This document shows positions 51,927-61,745 of a stretch of DNA of 64,000 nt, in pieces. Origin of the DNA: Schauerella fraxinea (GTDB lineage: Bacteria > Pseudomonadota > Gammaproteobacteria > Burkholderiales > Burkholderiaceae_B); NCBI GenBank assembly GCA_030849965.1, contig JAVDKL010000003.1, positions 248,001 to 312,000 of the forward strand, read 5' to 3'. Both the position numbers and the translations under genes were made by a program. Each line of letters begins with the position of its first letter. Position 1 is the first letter of the stretch. Under the pieces are notes generated by a model. The model was not told where the DNA came from. It saw nothing but the letters and a program-made list of their open reading frames with translations, and made no database searches.

Positions 51927-53030
51927 ATGTCCGCAGCCCCGCTCAAAACGACGCCCCTGGCCGATACGCATCGCGCGGCCGGCGCCCGCATGGTCGATTT
52001 CGGCGGCTGGGATATGCCGGTGGCCTATGGTTCGCAGATGGAAGAGCACCACGCCGTGCGCACTGACGCCGGCATGTTCGATGTGTCGCACATGCTCAAC
52101 GTGGATGTGTCGGGCGACGGTGCCACGCGCTTCTTGCGCACGCTGATCGCCAACGACGTGGCCAAGCTGACGGCACCGGGCCGCGCGCTCTACAGCTGCA
52201 TGCTCAATCCGCAAGGCGGCGTCATCGACGACCTGATCGTCTACTTCTTTACGCCCGATCGCTGGCGCGTCGTCGTCAATGCCGGTACGGCCGACAAGGA
52301 CATCGCGTGGATGAAGCGCGTGGCCCAAGCCACGAATGCGAATGTGACGATCACCCCGCGCCGCGATCTGGCCATGATCGCCGTGCAAGGCCCGCAAGCG
52401 CGTGCGCGCGTGTTTGCGGCACGTCCCGATTGGACGGCCGCCAGTGAGGCGCTCAAGCCGTTTTCGGCCGCGATCATCGACGCCGATACGTTGGTGGCCC
52501 GCACCGGCTACACCGGTGAAGACGGCTTTGAAATCGTGTTGCCCGCCGACCAGGCGGCCACGCTCTGGAATGACCTTGCGGCCCTCGGTGTGCGGCCCTG
52601 CGGTCTGGGCGCGCGCGACACGTTGCGTCTCGAAGCCGGCATGAACTTATATGGTCAGGATATGGACGAGCTCGTTCATCCCGGCGAAGCCGGTCTCACG
52701 TGGACCGTGTCATTGAAAGACGCCGACCGTGACTTCATCGGCCGCCAGGCCATCGAGCAATTCCCCAAGCCCGTGGCCTTTGTCGGGCTCAAGCTGCAAA
52801 CGCGCGGCGTGATGCGCGCCCACATGAAAGTAGAGACGCCCCAGGGGCCGGGTGAAGTCACCAGCGGCACGATGTCGCCTACGCTGGGCGTGTCGATCGC
52901 GTTCGCACGCGTGCCGGCCGGTGTGAAGGCCGGCGACACCGTTACGGTCGATATCCGCGGCACGGCCGTGCCGGCCACCGTGTGCGCCACCACGTTCGTG
53001 CGTCACGGCAAAGCTGTCGAAGCCTCGTAA
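51927..53030 (+). CDS. gcvT: Aminomethyltransferase (T-protein) of the glycine cleavage system
   Basis: Takes the aminomethyl group from lipoyl-GcvH to tetrahydrofolate, releasing ammonia. The 367-residue protein opens with [20 protein letters not shown] and has [53 protein letters not shown], the folate-binding [20 protein letters not shown] and a C-terminal beta-barrel. ATG at 51927 follows GGAG by 11 bases; longer frames run back through the riboswitch and are rejected. First gene of the gcvTHP set, regulated by the riboswitch. Confidence 0.96.
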   Translation: MSAAPLKTTPLADTHRAAGARMVDFGGWDMPVAYGSQMEEHHAVRTDAGMFDVSHMLNVDVSGDGATRFLRTLIANDVAKLTAPGRALYSCMLNPQGGVIDDLIVYFFTPDRWRVVVNAGTADKDIAWMKRVAQATNANVTITPRRDLAMIAVQGPQARARVFAARPDWTAASEALKPFSAAIIDADTLVARTGYTGEDGFEIVLPADQAATLWNDLAALGVRPCGLGARDTLRLEAGMNLYGQDMDELVHPGEAGLTWTVSLKDADRDFIGRQAIEQFPKPVAFVGLKLQTRGVMRAHMKVETPQGPGEVTSGTMSPTLGVSIAFARVPAGVKAGDTVTVDIRGTAVPATVCATTFVRHGKAVEAS

Positions 53031-53209
53031 ACTCATTCACGCGGTACCGTAAAACGGCGGGACACGGTTGGATGAGCGGATGCCGAATCGCCAAGGTGGC
53101 GCAATCCACCTCGCAGGCGGGTCATCAGTCTGTCCCTGCGTGTGCCTGATCTGCTGTATCGCTACTTTTTTCTTTTCTCAGATTCTCGACTATTTACTGG
53201 AGTGCATTC

Positions 53210-53590
53210 ATGACGCTGCCTACCGATCGCAAGTACACCGCTTCCCACGAATGGGTCAAGGCCGATGGCGATGCATTCGCCGTGGGCATCAGTGCCAGCG
53301 CGGCCGACCAACTGGGCGACCTCGTGTTCGTCGGTGAAGTGAAAGTTGGCGCGCAACTCAAGCAGGGTGCGACGGCCGGTGTGGTCGAGTCGGTGAAAGC
53401 CGCCTCGGACATCTACGCGCCGGTGGATGGCGAAATCGTCGCCTTCAATACCGCGCTGGAAGATAACCCCAGCCTGATCAACGAAGGCGCGCACGACGCG
53501 TGGATCTTCAAGATCAAGCCGACCAACGCCGCCGATGTGGATAAGCTGCTCGACGCCGCCGGCTACCAGTCGGTCGTCGACGCCGGCTGA
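53210..53590 (+). CDS. gcvH: Glycine cleavage system H protein
   Basis: Lipoyl-carrier that shuttles the aminomethyl group between GcvP, GcvT and Lpd. 126 residues with the lipoyl-accepting Lys63 in VESVKAASDIYAPVDG. The family start (PTDRKYTASHEWVKADGD) and end (LLDAAGYQSVVDAG) are normal. A 179-base gap follows gcvT; TGGAG lies before the ATG. Confidence 0.97.
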   Translation: MTLPTDRKYTASHEWVKADGDAFAVGISASAADQLGDLVFVGEVKVGAQLKQGATAGVVESVKAASDIYAPVDGEIVAFNTALEDNPSLINEGAHDAWIFKIKPTNAADVDKLLDAAGYQSVVDAG

Positions 53591-53789
53591 TTGAGAAGAC
53601 GGCTGTCTTTCGCTCGATCGTTTCTCCGTTCGATCTTGCGATTGCGGTCCGTCTGAATGTGTTGCCCGCGCTTCGATGCCCGTTACCGGGCGTGGAGCGC
53701 ACCTCATCGATTCATTGCCGTAAACCGTTCCCCTCGGATCGCCGCGCGCAGTCAGGCTGCAGCGAACCGATTACCGACACCTCGCCGCC

Positions 53790-56681
53790 ATGCCCCATAC
53801 GCTCGATACCCATTCCGATTTCATTCCTCGCCACATCGGGCCTTCGGCCGACGATCAGGCTCGCATGCTGGCGGCCGTTGGTGCCGACAGTCTGGACGCG
53901 CTGATCGAGCAGGTCGTGCCCGGCAAGATCCGGCTGACCACGCCGCTCGATCTGCCGGCGGCGCGCGACGAGGTGGACGTGCTGGCCGAACTCAAGCGTT
54001 TGGCCGGACAGAACAAGGTGTTTCGCAACTACATCGGCCAGGGCTACTACGGCACGCATGTGCCCAATGTGATCCTGCGCAATATTCTTGAGAATCCCGC
54101 CTGGTACACGGCCTATACGCCTTACCAGCCCGAGATTTCGCAGGGCCGCCTCGAAGCCTTGCTCAACTATCAAACGATGGTGACGGACCTGACCGGTCTG
54201 GATATCGCCAACGCTTCGCTGCTCGATGAAGGCACGGCCGCTGCCGAAGCAATGACGCTCGCGCGTCGTGGCGCCTCGTCGCAAAGCAATGTGTTTTTCG
54301 TCTCGCAGCACTGCCATCCGCAGACGATCGAAGTGGTGCGCACGCGTGCCGAAGCCTTGGATATCGAGTTGGTCATCGGCGACGAGAGCGCCGGTTTGCC
54401 GGACTGCTTCGGCGTGCTGCTGCAGTACCCGCACAGTCTGGGCGCGGTATGCGACTACAAAGCCATCGCCGATGCGGCCCATGCGCAAGGCGCGGTGGTG
54501 GCCTGCGCCACTGATCTGCTCGCGCTGGCGCTCTTGGCCGCCCCGGGTGCATGGGGTGCGGACATCGCCATCGGTTCGGCGCAACGCTTTGGCGTGCCGT
54601 TCGGTTTCGGCGGCCCGCATGCCGCGTTCATGGCCTGCAAGGATGCGTTCAAGCGCAATATGCCGGGCCGTCTGGTGGGCGTCTCCAAGGATGCACAGGG
54701 CAAGCCCGCGTTGCGTCTGGCACTGCAAACCCGCGAGCAACATATCCGCCGCGAGAAGGCCACGTCCAATATCTGCACGGCGCAAGTGCTGTTGGCCGTG
54801 ATGGCCGGCATGTACGCCGTGTGGCACGGTCCGGTGGGCATTCGTCGCATTGCGCAGCGCGTGCATCGCTACACCGCCGCCTTGCGTGAAGGCCTCAAGC
54901 GCCTGGACGTGAAAGTGTTGAACGACACGTTCTTCGATACCCTGCTCCTGGAAACGGGTAGCGTGACGCCGGCCATGCTGGTCGCCGCCGAATGTGAGCG
55001 CATCAATCTGCGTCGCGTGGATGGCGCGCGGATCGCGGTGTCGTTGGATGAGACCGTGACGTTGAACGACCTGCAGGTGTTGTTGAACGTGTTCTCGTCG
55101 GGCTTCCAGAAAGACGATGTGAAGGTCGAAGTATCGGCCTGCGAAGCGTGCGCCGAAGGCGGCATCCCCGGTGCCGTCGCGCGCGAGGGCGAGATCCTGA
55201 GCCATCCGATTTTCTCGAGCATCCAGTCCGAAACCGACATGCTGCGTTATCTGCGCCGCCTGTCCGACAAGGATCTGGCGCTGGATCGCACGATGATCCC
55301 GCTGGGATCGTGCACCATGAAACTCAACGCCACCGCCGAGATGATTCCCATCACGTGGCCCGAGTTTTCGCAGATCCATCCGTTCGCACCCATCGATCAA
55401 AGCGACGGCTATCGTGCACTGATCGATAGCCTCTCGAAGGCCCTGTGCGAAATCACGGGCTACGACGCCGTTAGCCTGCAGCCCAACTCGGGCGCGCAAG
55501 GCGAGTATGCCGGCTTGCTGGCGATTCGCGGTTATCAACGCGCGCAAGGCCAGACGCAACGTAACGTGTGCCTGATTCCGTCGTCCGCGCATGGCACCAA
55601 TCCCGCGTCGGCGCAATTGGTGGGCATGTCGGTCGTGGTCGTGGCGTCGGACGCCAACGGCAACGTGGACGTGGCCGACCTGCGGGCCAAGGTTGCGCAA
55701 GTGGGCGACAAGCTGTCGGCATTGATGATCACGTATCCGTCCACGCACGGCGTGTTCGAAGAAGCCGTGACCGAGATTTGCGAGATCGTGCACGAGGCTG
55801 GCGGCCAGGTGTACATGGACGGCGCCAACATGAACGCCATGGTGGGCGTGGCCAAGCCCGGCAAGTTCGGGTCCGATGTGTCGCACTTGAACCTGCACAA
55901 GACCTTCTGCATTCCGCACGGTGGCGGCGGTCCGGGTGTGGGTCCGGTGGCGGTGCGTGGCCATCTGGCGCCGTACCTGCCCGGCGTGCTCAATGCGCAA
56001 GGCAAGCTGCCCGGCGAATACGAAGTGGGTCCGGTGTCGGCGGCGCCCTACGGATCGGCCGGTATCCTGCCGATCCCGTACATCTACATCATGCTGATGG
56101 GCGCCGAAGGCTTGCGCCAGGCCACCGAAGTGGCGATTCTGAACGCCAACTATGTGGCCACGCGTTTACGCGATCACTACCCGGTGCTGTACACGGGCCG
56201 CAATCACCGCGTGGCGCACGAGTGCATTCTCGATTTGCGTCCGTTGAAAGAAACCAGCGGCATCACCGCCGAAGACATCGCCAAGCGCCTGATCGACTAC
56301 GGCTTTCATGCGCCGACGATGAGCTTCCCGGTGGCGGGCACCTTGATGGTCGAGCCCACCGAATCCGAAGGCATCGCCGAGCTGGATCGCTTCATCGACG
56401 CGATGATTGCCATCCGTGCCGAAGTGGCTGCCGTGGAGTCGGGCGCCAGCGATCGCAGCGACAACGTGTTGAAGAATGCGCCGCACACCGCGCAGATGCT
56501 GATGGTGGAAGAATGGCATCACGACTACACGCGCGAATCGGCAGCCTATCCGTTGGCCGCGCTGCGCGAGGGCAAGTACTGGCCGCCCGTGGCACGCGTG
56601 GATAACGCCTACGGCGACCGCAACCTGGTGTGCGCGTGCCCGCCGATCGAGTCGTATTCGGAAGTTGACGCCGAGGCTTGA
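53790..56681 (+). CDS. gcvP: Glycine decarboxylase (P-protein) of the glycine cleavage system
   Basis: PLP enzyme that decarboxylates glycine and transfers the aminomethyl group to GcvH. 963 residues in the fused alpha-beta form: N-terminal half ([37 protein letters not shown]) and C-terminal half with the PLP-binding Lys704 in [18 protein letters not shown]. The glycine-rich [10 protein letters not shown] loop follows. A 199-base gap separates it from gcvH, so internal promoters are possible, but orientation and riboswitch suggest one regulon. Ends at a hairpin shared with the convergent M81 gene. Confidence 0.97.
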   Translation: MPHTLDTHSDFIPRHIGPSADDQARMLAAVGADSLDALIEQVVPGKIRLTTPLDLPAARDEVDVLAELKRLAGQNKVFRNYIGQGYYGTHVPNVILRNILENPAWYTAYTPYQPEISQGRLEALLNYQTMVTDLTGLDIANASLLDEGTAAAEAMTLARRGASSQSNVFFVSQHCHPQTIEVVRTRAEALDIELVIGDESAGLPDCFGVLLQYPHSLGAVCDYKAIADAAHAQGAVVACATDLLALALLAAPGAWGADIAIGSAQRFGVPFGFGGPHAAFMACKDAFKRNMPGRLVGVSKDAQGKPALRLALQTREQHIRREKATSNICTAQVLLAVMAGMYAVWHGPVGIRRIAQRVHRYTAALREGLKRLDVKVLNDTFFDTLLLETGSVTPAMLVAAECERINLRRVDGARIAVSLDETVTLNDLQVLLNVFSSGFQKDDVKVEVSACEACAEGGIPGAVAREGEILSHPIFSSIQSETDMLRYLRRLSDKDLALDRTMIPLGSCTMKLNATAEMIPITWPEFSQIHPFAPIDQSDGYRALIDSLSKALCEITGYDAVSLQPNSGAQGEYAGLLAIRGYQRAQGQTQRNVCLIPSSAHGTNPASAQLVGMSVVVVASDANGNVDVADLRAKVAQVGDKLSALMITYPSTHGVFEEAVTEICEIVHEAGGQVYMDGANMNAMVGVAKPGKFGSDVSHLNLHKTFCIPHGGGGPGVGPVAVRGHLAPYLPGVLNAQGKLPGEYEVGPVSAAPYGSAGILPIPYIYIMLMGAEGLRQATEVAILNANYVATRLRDHYPVLYTGRNHRVAHECILDLRPLKETSGITAEDIAKRLIDYGFHAPTMSFPVAGTLMVEPTESEGIAELDRFIDAMIAIRAEVAAVESGASDRSDNVLKNAPHTAQMLMVEEWHHDYTRESAAYPLAALREGKYWPPVARVDNAYGDRNLVCACPPIESYSEVDAEA

Positions 56682-56778
56682 TCGACGGCGAAAGGCATTG
56701 GCAGCGGGACATCACCGTTGCCGATGAACCTCTTCATGCATCGTTGCCCGTGAGCTGTTGACCACGCACTGCGATGTA

Positions 56779-56816
56779 ATAAGGGCGAATCCTCATGATC
56801 GAGGATTCGCCCTTAT
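56779..56816. terminator. Bidirectional terminator-like hairpin between gcvP and the M81 gene
   Basis: Perfect 16-bp stem ATAAGGGCGAATCCTC (56779-56794) / GAGGATTCGCCCTTAT (56801-56816) with a six-base loop. No long U tract follows on either side. It sits between two convergent genes, four bases before the M81 stop on the other strand. Confidence 0.8.
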
Positions 56817-56819
56817 CCA

Positions 56820-58307
56820 TTACGCCGTCGTGGCTTCGTCCAACGGATAGATTGGCCGGCGCACGTTCTTGAAGCTGAGTTGGCTGTAGTCGGAGGTGGT
56901 CACGCCCACACCGGTGCAGGTGATGATCTCGGTCGCCATCGCGGCAAATCCGGCGCGCCAGTGCACCCGGCTCTTCAGCACCACATAGCGCTTTTGCAGC
57001 GGATCGATACCGGCCGAGATCAGGCAATTGATGTCGAACGGCTCCTGATGGCGCGACACCAATACGATCTCGACGCGGCCGGTATCGAGCACGACCGTCA
57101 AGCCCGTATCGTTGCGCACGCCCCGATACATCGGACCCCGATTGCGATAGGCACCATCGAAAATGAGTTTGACGCGCGCGGTCACCTTGAGCGGCGTATT
57201 GGGCACGCCCAGCGACGGCAACGGCACTTTGCCGCCGATATCCAGCGTGATGGTTTTGCCCACGCCGGCCGCTGCCGCCGTTTCGGCCGCTTCCGGATCG
57301 CACAGCGCATAGAACGCCACGTTATCCAGTTCCTGGCGCAGGATTTCGGCCAGCACCGCCGTGGTGTCCATGGTGCCGCCCGAGCCGGTGTTGTCGAAGT
57401 GATCGAGCAGGATCACCGGGCCTTCCTCGATCGCCTTGGCGCGCGCGATCGTCGGCGCGAGCGGTTCGGGATGAAACACCCACTGGTCGCGTCGCGTCCA
57501 GGCATCGTCCAGCAATTCATCGCGCAGGGCGCTGGCGCGGGCGGGGTCGCCGTCGGTGCAAATCACCGCGCTCAAGCCGGCTTCGCTGATGTCTGCGTGC
57601 GGAAAGCCGACGAAGACGGAGGCGGCCAGCACACTGCCCTCCTGCTCCCAGGCCGCGCATTTCTCCTGGAGCGATTTGTTGGGCTCGGCGTGCGTGCCCT
57701 GACACATGATGTGCGGCAACATCGGGCGATTGGCCCATGACATGACCGGCTTGATTTCACCTTTGAGCATGCGCACGATCACGTCGGCCGCGCGCACGCC
57801 GCTCTCGCGAATATCGACGTGCGGGTAGGTGTGAAAACCGGTGATCACGTTAGCGTGCGTCACGATGTCGTCGTACACGTTGGCGTGCATGTCGAGCGTG
57901 ACGCCGATGGGCGTAGTGGGGTCGAGTTCGCGCACACGCTTGAGCAGATGGCCTTCCGCATCCTCGATGCCTTCGGCCACCATGGCGCCGTGCAGATCGA
58001 GCAGGATGGCGTCGAAGCCGCCGCGGGCCACTTCGTCCAGAATGCGCTTGCACAGCAGCTCATACGTGGCCGCATCGGTGGACGAGCTGGGCCAGGATTC
58101 GGCGGCTACCGGCACCACCATCTCGGCGCCTTCGCGCCGGGCGACTTCGATGTAGCCGCCCAGGCCGCTATCGGTGTTGCTGTAAGCCGCGATGGCGGCG
58201 TCGCCTGCGAGGATCTCGGGGTTGCCGCGAAAGAACCGGTTCAGCGGTGTGGGCACCGGCGAGAACGTATTGGTTTCGTGCTTGATCATGGCGAGCAGCC
58301 AGCGCAT
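56820..58307 (-). CDS. M81-family metallopeptidase (MlrC-like)
   Basis: A 495-residue protein of the DUF1485/M81 family, named after MlrC, the last enzyme of microcystin degradation. Start motif MIKHETNTFSPVPTP with likely metal His and a central DNTGSGGTMDTTAVL region. The middle part (LHGAMVAEGIEDAEGHLLKR, DMHANVYDDIVTHANVITGF) holds conserved His/Asp residues. Most family members outside microcystin degraders are thought to be peptidases or amidohydrolases of small substrates. It is the last gene of a dipeptide-type ABC operon, seven bases behind the ATPase gene, so its substrate probably comes in through that transporter. Confidence 0.93.
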   Translation of the reverse strand: MRWLLAMIKHETNTFSPVPTPLNRFFRGNPEILAGDAAIAAYSNTDSGLGGYIEVARREGAEMVVPVAAESWPSSSTDAATYELLCKRILDEVARGGFDAILLDLHGAMVAEGIEDAEGHLLKRVRELDPTTPIGVTLDMHANVYDDIVTHANVITGFHTYPHVDIRESGVRAADVIVRMLKGEIKPVMSWANRPMLPHIMCQGTHAEPNKSLQEKCAAWEQEGSVLAASVFVGFPHADISEAGLSAVICTDGDPARASALRDELLDDAWTRRDQWVFHPEPLAPTIARAKAIEEGPVILLDHFDNTGSGGTMDTTAVLAEILRQELDNVAFYALCDPEAAETAAAAGVGKTITLDIGGKVPLPSLGVPNTPLKVTARVKLIFDGAYRNRGPMYRGVRNDTGLTVVLDTGRVEIVLVSRHQEPFDINCLISAGIDPLQKRYVVLKSRVHWRAGFAAMATEIITCTGVGVTTSDYSQLSFKNVRRPIYPLDEATTA

Positions 58308-58313
58308 AGCCTG

Positions 58314-59981
58314 TTACCTCGGAGTCGATGGCGCCGTGGCCGGGGACATCCCGGCAATCGGCCTGAAGTGTTGGAAATCCCAATGCTGGCCGGGTGCGGC
58401 GGCGATCAGCGATCGGGTGTACTCGTGGGCCGGCGCCTCCAGCACTTGTGCCGTGGCGCCGTGTTCGACGACGCGTCCGGTCTTCATTACCAGCAAGCGG
58501 TCGCACAGTTGTGCCGCCACGCGCAGATCGTGCGTAATGAAGACGATGCCGATACCGGTGCGGGCGCGAATGGTGTCGATCAAGGTGAGCACCTGCGCCT
58601 GGATCGACACGTCGAGCGCCGACACCGCCTCGTCCGCGATCAGCACATCGGGTTCGAGCACCAGTGCGCGCGCCAGGCAGATGCGTTGCCGCTGACCGCC
58701 CGAGAACTGATGGGGATAACGGTCGAGCGCATCGCGTTCCAGCCCGACCTCGGCCAGCATGTCGCCCGCTTGGCGCATCGCCGTGGCGCGATCCACCCCT
58801 TGATTGCGCAGGCCTTCGATCAGCGATTCGCCAATGCGGCGGCGCGGATTGAGCGAGCGATACGGATCCTGAAAGACGATCTGCACGCGCTTGCGGTGCG
58901 GGCGCATGGCCGCGGGCGACAACTGGGCGATATCGGTGCCGCCCAGCACGATGCTGCCGGAGGTGGGCGTAATCAATCGCACCAGGCAACGTGCAAGCGT
59001 CGACTTGCCCGAGCCCGATTCGCCTACGACGCCGACGATTTCGCCGCGCTTGAGGTCGATGTCGATGTGTTCGGCGGCAACGATATCGCGACCACCGCCC
59101 AGCCAGCGCGGTTTGCGATCGGTGTAGCGGCGTCCCACATCGCGGGCGTCGAGCACGATGGGACCGTCCACCACTGCACGCCCGGGCGCTTTCAAGCTGG
59201 GGACGGCGCTGATCAAGCGGCGGGTGTAGTCCTCGACCGGCGCGGTGAGAATTTGATCGCGCGTGCCGGTCTCGACCAGCTTGCCGTGGTTCATGACCAC
59301 GATGCGGTCGGCGATATCCGCCACCACACCAAAATCGTGCGTGATGAAGAGCACCGCCGTGCCGTGCTTATCTTGCAGCTCGCGGATCAGATCCAATACC
59401 TGGCGCTGCGTGGTCACGTCCAGCGCGGTGGTGGGCTCGTCGGCGATCAGCAAACGCGGCTTCAGGATGAGCGCCATGGCGATCACCACCCGCTGGCGCT
59501 GTCCGCCCGAAAGCTGGTGGGGGAAAGCGTTGTACAGGCGCTGGGGGTCGGGCAGATGCACCGATGCAAACATCTCGAGCACGGCTGCTCGGCGCGCGGC
59601 GCGGTCCATGCGCCGATGCAGACGCAGCACTTCGTCCACTTGCCGGCCCACGGTTTGCACCGGGTTCAATGCCGTCATCGGCTCCTGGAACACCATGCCC
59701 ATATGGGTGGCGCGCAGCGCTTGCAGCCGCTTGGCCGACAACGTGGTGACGGTTTCGCCGTCGAGCACGACACTGCCGCCGGTGACCTTCAACGACCCCG
59801 GTGCCAGCAGCCCCATCACCGACATGGCCGTGACGGACTTGCCCGAGCCGGATTCGCCTACCACGCACACGGTTTCGCCGGCGGCGACGGTGAACGACAC
59901 GTTTTCCACCACGTCGCGTCCGCCGCGAATCGCGCGCACGGTGAGATTGCGGATATCGAGGATGGTATCGCCGCGCGTCAT
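58314..59981 (-). CDS. ABC transporter, fused double ATP-binding protein (DppDF/GsiA type)
   Basis: Both ATPase domains of an oligopeptide-type importer in one 555-residue chain. Domain 1 is about residues 5-260 (GESGSGKS, LSGGQRQRVVIAMAL, IADEPTTALD) with an OppD-like C-terminal extension. Domain 2 is about 285-540 (VGESGSGKSTLARCLVRL, FSGGQRQRICLARAL, IADEAVSALD; note Ala in place of the usual Pro after DE). The ATG at 59981 overlaps the permease stop by four bases. An 804-residue open frame extends further but only by reading through the permease gene in another frame. Fused ATPases of this type drive peptide, glutathione and related importers. Confidence 0.95.
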   Translation of the reverse strand: MTRGDTILDIRNLTVRAIRGGRDVVENVSFTVAAGETVCVVGESGSGKSVTAMSVMGLLAPGSLKVTGGSVVLDGETVTTLSAKRLQALRATHMGMVFQEPMTALNPVQTVGRQVDEVLRLHRRMDRAARRAAVLEMFASVHLPDPQRLYNAFPHQLSGGQRQRVVIAMALILKPRLLIADEPTTALDVTTQRQVLDLIRELQDKHGTAVLFITHDFGVVADIADRIVVMNHGKLVETGTRDQILTAPVEDYTRRLISAVPSLKAPGRAVVDGPIVLDARDVGRRYTDRKPRWLGGGRDIVAAEHIDIDLKRGEIVGVVGESGSGKSTLARCLVRLITPTSGSIVLGGTDIAQLSPAAMRPHRKRVQIVFQDPYRSLNPRRRIGESLIEGLRNQGVDRATAMRQAGDMLAEVGLERDALDRYPHQFSGGQRQRICLARALVLEPDVLIADEAVSALDVSIQAQVLTLIDTIRARTGIGIVFITHDLRVAAQLCDRLLVMKTGRVVEHGATAQVLEAPAHEYTRSLIAAAPGQHWDFQHFRPIAGMSPATAPSTPR

Positions 59982-60790
59982 GGCCGTTGCTCCATCTTCG
60001 GGTCGAGCGCATCGCGCAAGGCGTCGCCCAACAGATTGACGCTCAGCACGGTGAGCGAAAGCGCCAGGCCGGGGAACAGAATCAGGCCCGGCAGCAGACG
60101 GAAGTACATGCGGCCGTCGGCCATCATATTGCCCCATGACGGAATCTCGGGCGGGATGCCCGCACCGAGAAAACTCAGGATGGCTTCGGTAATGATGGCC
60201 GATGCGAACACATAGGTGGCCTGGATGGTGAGCGGCGCCAGCGTATTGGGGATCATGTGACGCCACAGGATCCAGGGCGTGGGTGTGCCCAGCGCCACGG
60301 CGGCTTCGACGAAGGGTTCGTGCCACACACTGAGAATCTGCGCGCGCACGATGCGCACCACGCGTGGAATCTCGGGCAGCGTGATGGCGATCAGCACCGT
60401 GGTGACGCTCGCACCGGTCACGGATACCAGCGCGATGGCCAGCAGGATGCCGGGAATCGCCATCAGCGCGTCCATGGTGCGCATGATGATGCCATCCAGA
60501 AACCGGAAGGCGCCGGCCAGCACGCCCAGCACCAAACCGATCGTCACGCTCAGCAGTGCCGCACCAAGCCCGGCAATGAGGGAGACACGCGCGCCGTAGA
60601 CCACGCGCGACCAGACATCGCGGCCGAAGGCATCGGTGCCGAGCATGGCGTCGGTAAAGGGCTTGCGCAAGCGGGCGGCGGGATCGAGCGCGGTAGGATC
60701 GACATGCGCGAGCCAGGGCGCCGCGCAAGCGGCAACCACGACCAGTGCAAAAACGAGAAAGGCCAGAACAACGGGGGGCGACTTCAACAT
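59978..60790 (-). CDS. Peptide-type ABC transporter permease (DppC/OppC-like)
   Basis: Inner-membrane subunit, 270 residues and about six helices. The OppC-type N-terminal segment (APWLAHVDPTALDPAARL, MLGTDAFGRDVWSRVVYGAR) is followed by the EAA loop EAAVALGTPTPWILWRHMIPN. Start: MLKSPPVVL at 60790, one base after the dppB-like stop; the frame continues upstream to 60832 but would overlap it. Overlaps the ATPase gene by four bases. Confidence 0.94.
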   Translation of the reverse strand: MLKSPPVVLAFLVFALVVVAACAAPWLAHVDPTALDPAARLRKPFTDAMLGTDAFGRDVWSRVVYGARVSLIAGLGAALLSVTIGLVLGVLAGAFRFLDGIIMRTMDALMAIPGILLAIALVSVTGASVTTVLIAITLPEIPRVVRIVRAQILSVWHEPFVEAAVALGTPTPWILWRHMIPNTLAPLTIQATYVFASAIITEAILSFLGAGIPPEIPSWGNMMADGRMYFRLLPGLILFPGLALSLTVLSVNLLGDALRDALDPKMEQRP

Positions 60791-60791
60791 C

Positions 60792-61733
60792 TCATACCCG
60801 GATGCGCGGATCGAATACGGTGTATGCCGCATCGACCAGCAGGTTCAGGAACACGTACACCAGCGCGAAGCACAAGGTGAGCCCTTGGATCACGGGATAG
60901 TCGCGCGCCGAAACCGCCTCCACCACCAGCCGGCCCAGGCCCGGGATGTTGAAGACCGATTCGGTGACCACGACGCCACTGATAAGCATCGCGATGCCCA
61001 CCCCGATGACGGTAACGATGGGAACGGCGGCATTGCGCAGCGCATGCGCCCACAGCACGCCGAAATCGCTGCGGCCCTTGGCACGCGCGGTACGGATGAA
61101 GTCTTCGTGCATGACTTCGACCAGGCTCGTGCGGGTGATGCGTGCGATCAGCGCGATATACACGGTGGCGAGGCCCACGGCCGGCAGCAAGAGGCGCTGC
61201 AGAAAGGGCCACACGCCTTGCGCCAGCGGCACATAACCCTGCACGCTGAACCACTTGAGCTCGATGGCGAAGATCCAGATCAGCACGTAACCCGTGACGA
61301 ATACCGGCACCGAGAAACCGAGCACGCTCAGGCCCATCACGGCGCGATCGAGCAACCGCCCCTGACGCCAGGCAGCCAACGCACCCAGCGGGATGGCGAT
61401 GACGAGCGTGATGATGAGGGTGGTGAGCGCCAGGCTGACCGTGGGACCGATACGGCCGGCGATGAGCGTGGAGACGGGCGCGCCCGAAATGAGCGACGTG
61501 CCCATATCGCCGCGCACGAGCCGCCAGATCCACGTGAAGAACTGTTGCAGCACCGGTTGGTCCAGGCCCATCACCGCGCGGATCTGAGCGATCCGCTCGG
61601 GCGTGGCGGCATCGCCCGCCATGACGACGGCCGGATCGCCGGGACTGAAGCGCAGGATGGCAAACACCACCACCGCGACCATCAGCAATACCGGGACGGT
61701 CGCCGCAACGCGGCGAAGCAGGAAGGCGAGCAT
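60792..61733 (-). CDS. Peptide-type ABC transporter permease (DppB/OppB-like)
   Basis: Inner-membrane subunit, 313 residues, about six helices. Opens with the OppB N-terminus MLAFLLRRVAATVPVLLMVA and RFSPGDPAVVMAG; the EAA-type loop is DFIRTARAKGRSDFGVLWAH (about 215-234); ends VLNLLVDAAYTVFDPRIRV-like. It pairs with the DppC-like permease. Twelve bases separate its start from the binding-protein stop. Confidence 0.95.
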   Translation of the reverse strand: MLAFLLRRVAATVPVLLMVAVVVFAILRFSPGDPAVVMAGDAATPERIAQIRAVMGLDQPVLQQFFTWIWRLVRGDMGTSLISGAPVSTLIAGRIGPTVSLALTTLIITLVIAIPLGALAAWRQGRLLDRAVMGLSVLGFSVPVFVTGYVLIWIFAIELKWFSVQGYVPLAQGVWPFLQRLLLPAVGLATVYIALIARITRTSLVEVMHEDFIRTARAKGRSDFGVLWAHALRNAAVPIVTVIGVGIAMLISGVVVTESVFNIPGLGRLVVEAVSARDYPVIQGLTLCFALVYVFLNLLVDAAYTVFDPRIRV

Positions 61734-61745
61734 GACGGCCCTCCC

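Noticed and set aside
53712-56000. 762-codon open frame antisense to gcvP
   Set aside because: High-GC antisense shadow with His/Arg/Gln-rich composition, no domain; gcvP is unmistakable on the other strand.
57819-60215. 798-codon open frame antisense to the M81 and ATPase genes
   Set aside because: Shadow frame crossing two real genes with no ribosome site or domain.
59982-60728. N-terminal extension giving an 804-residue ATPase
   Set aside because: It reads the DppC-like permease gene in another frame; the ATG at 59981 overlaps the permease stop as expected in an operon.
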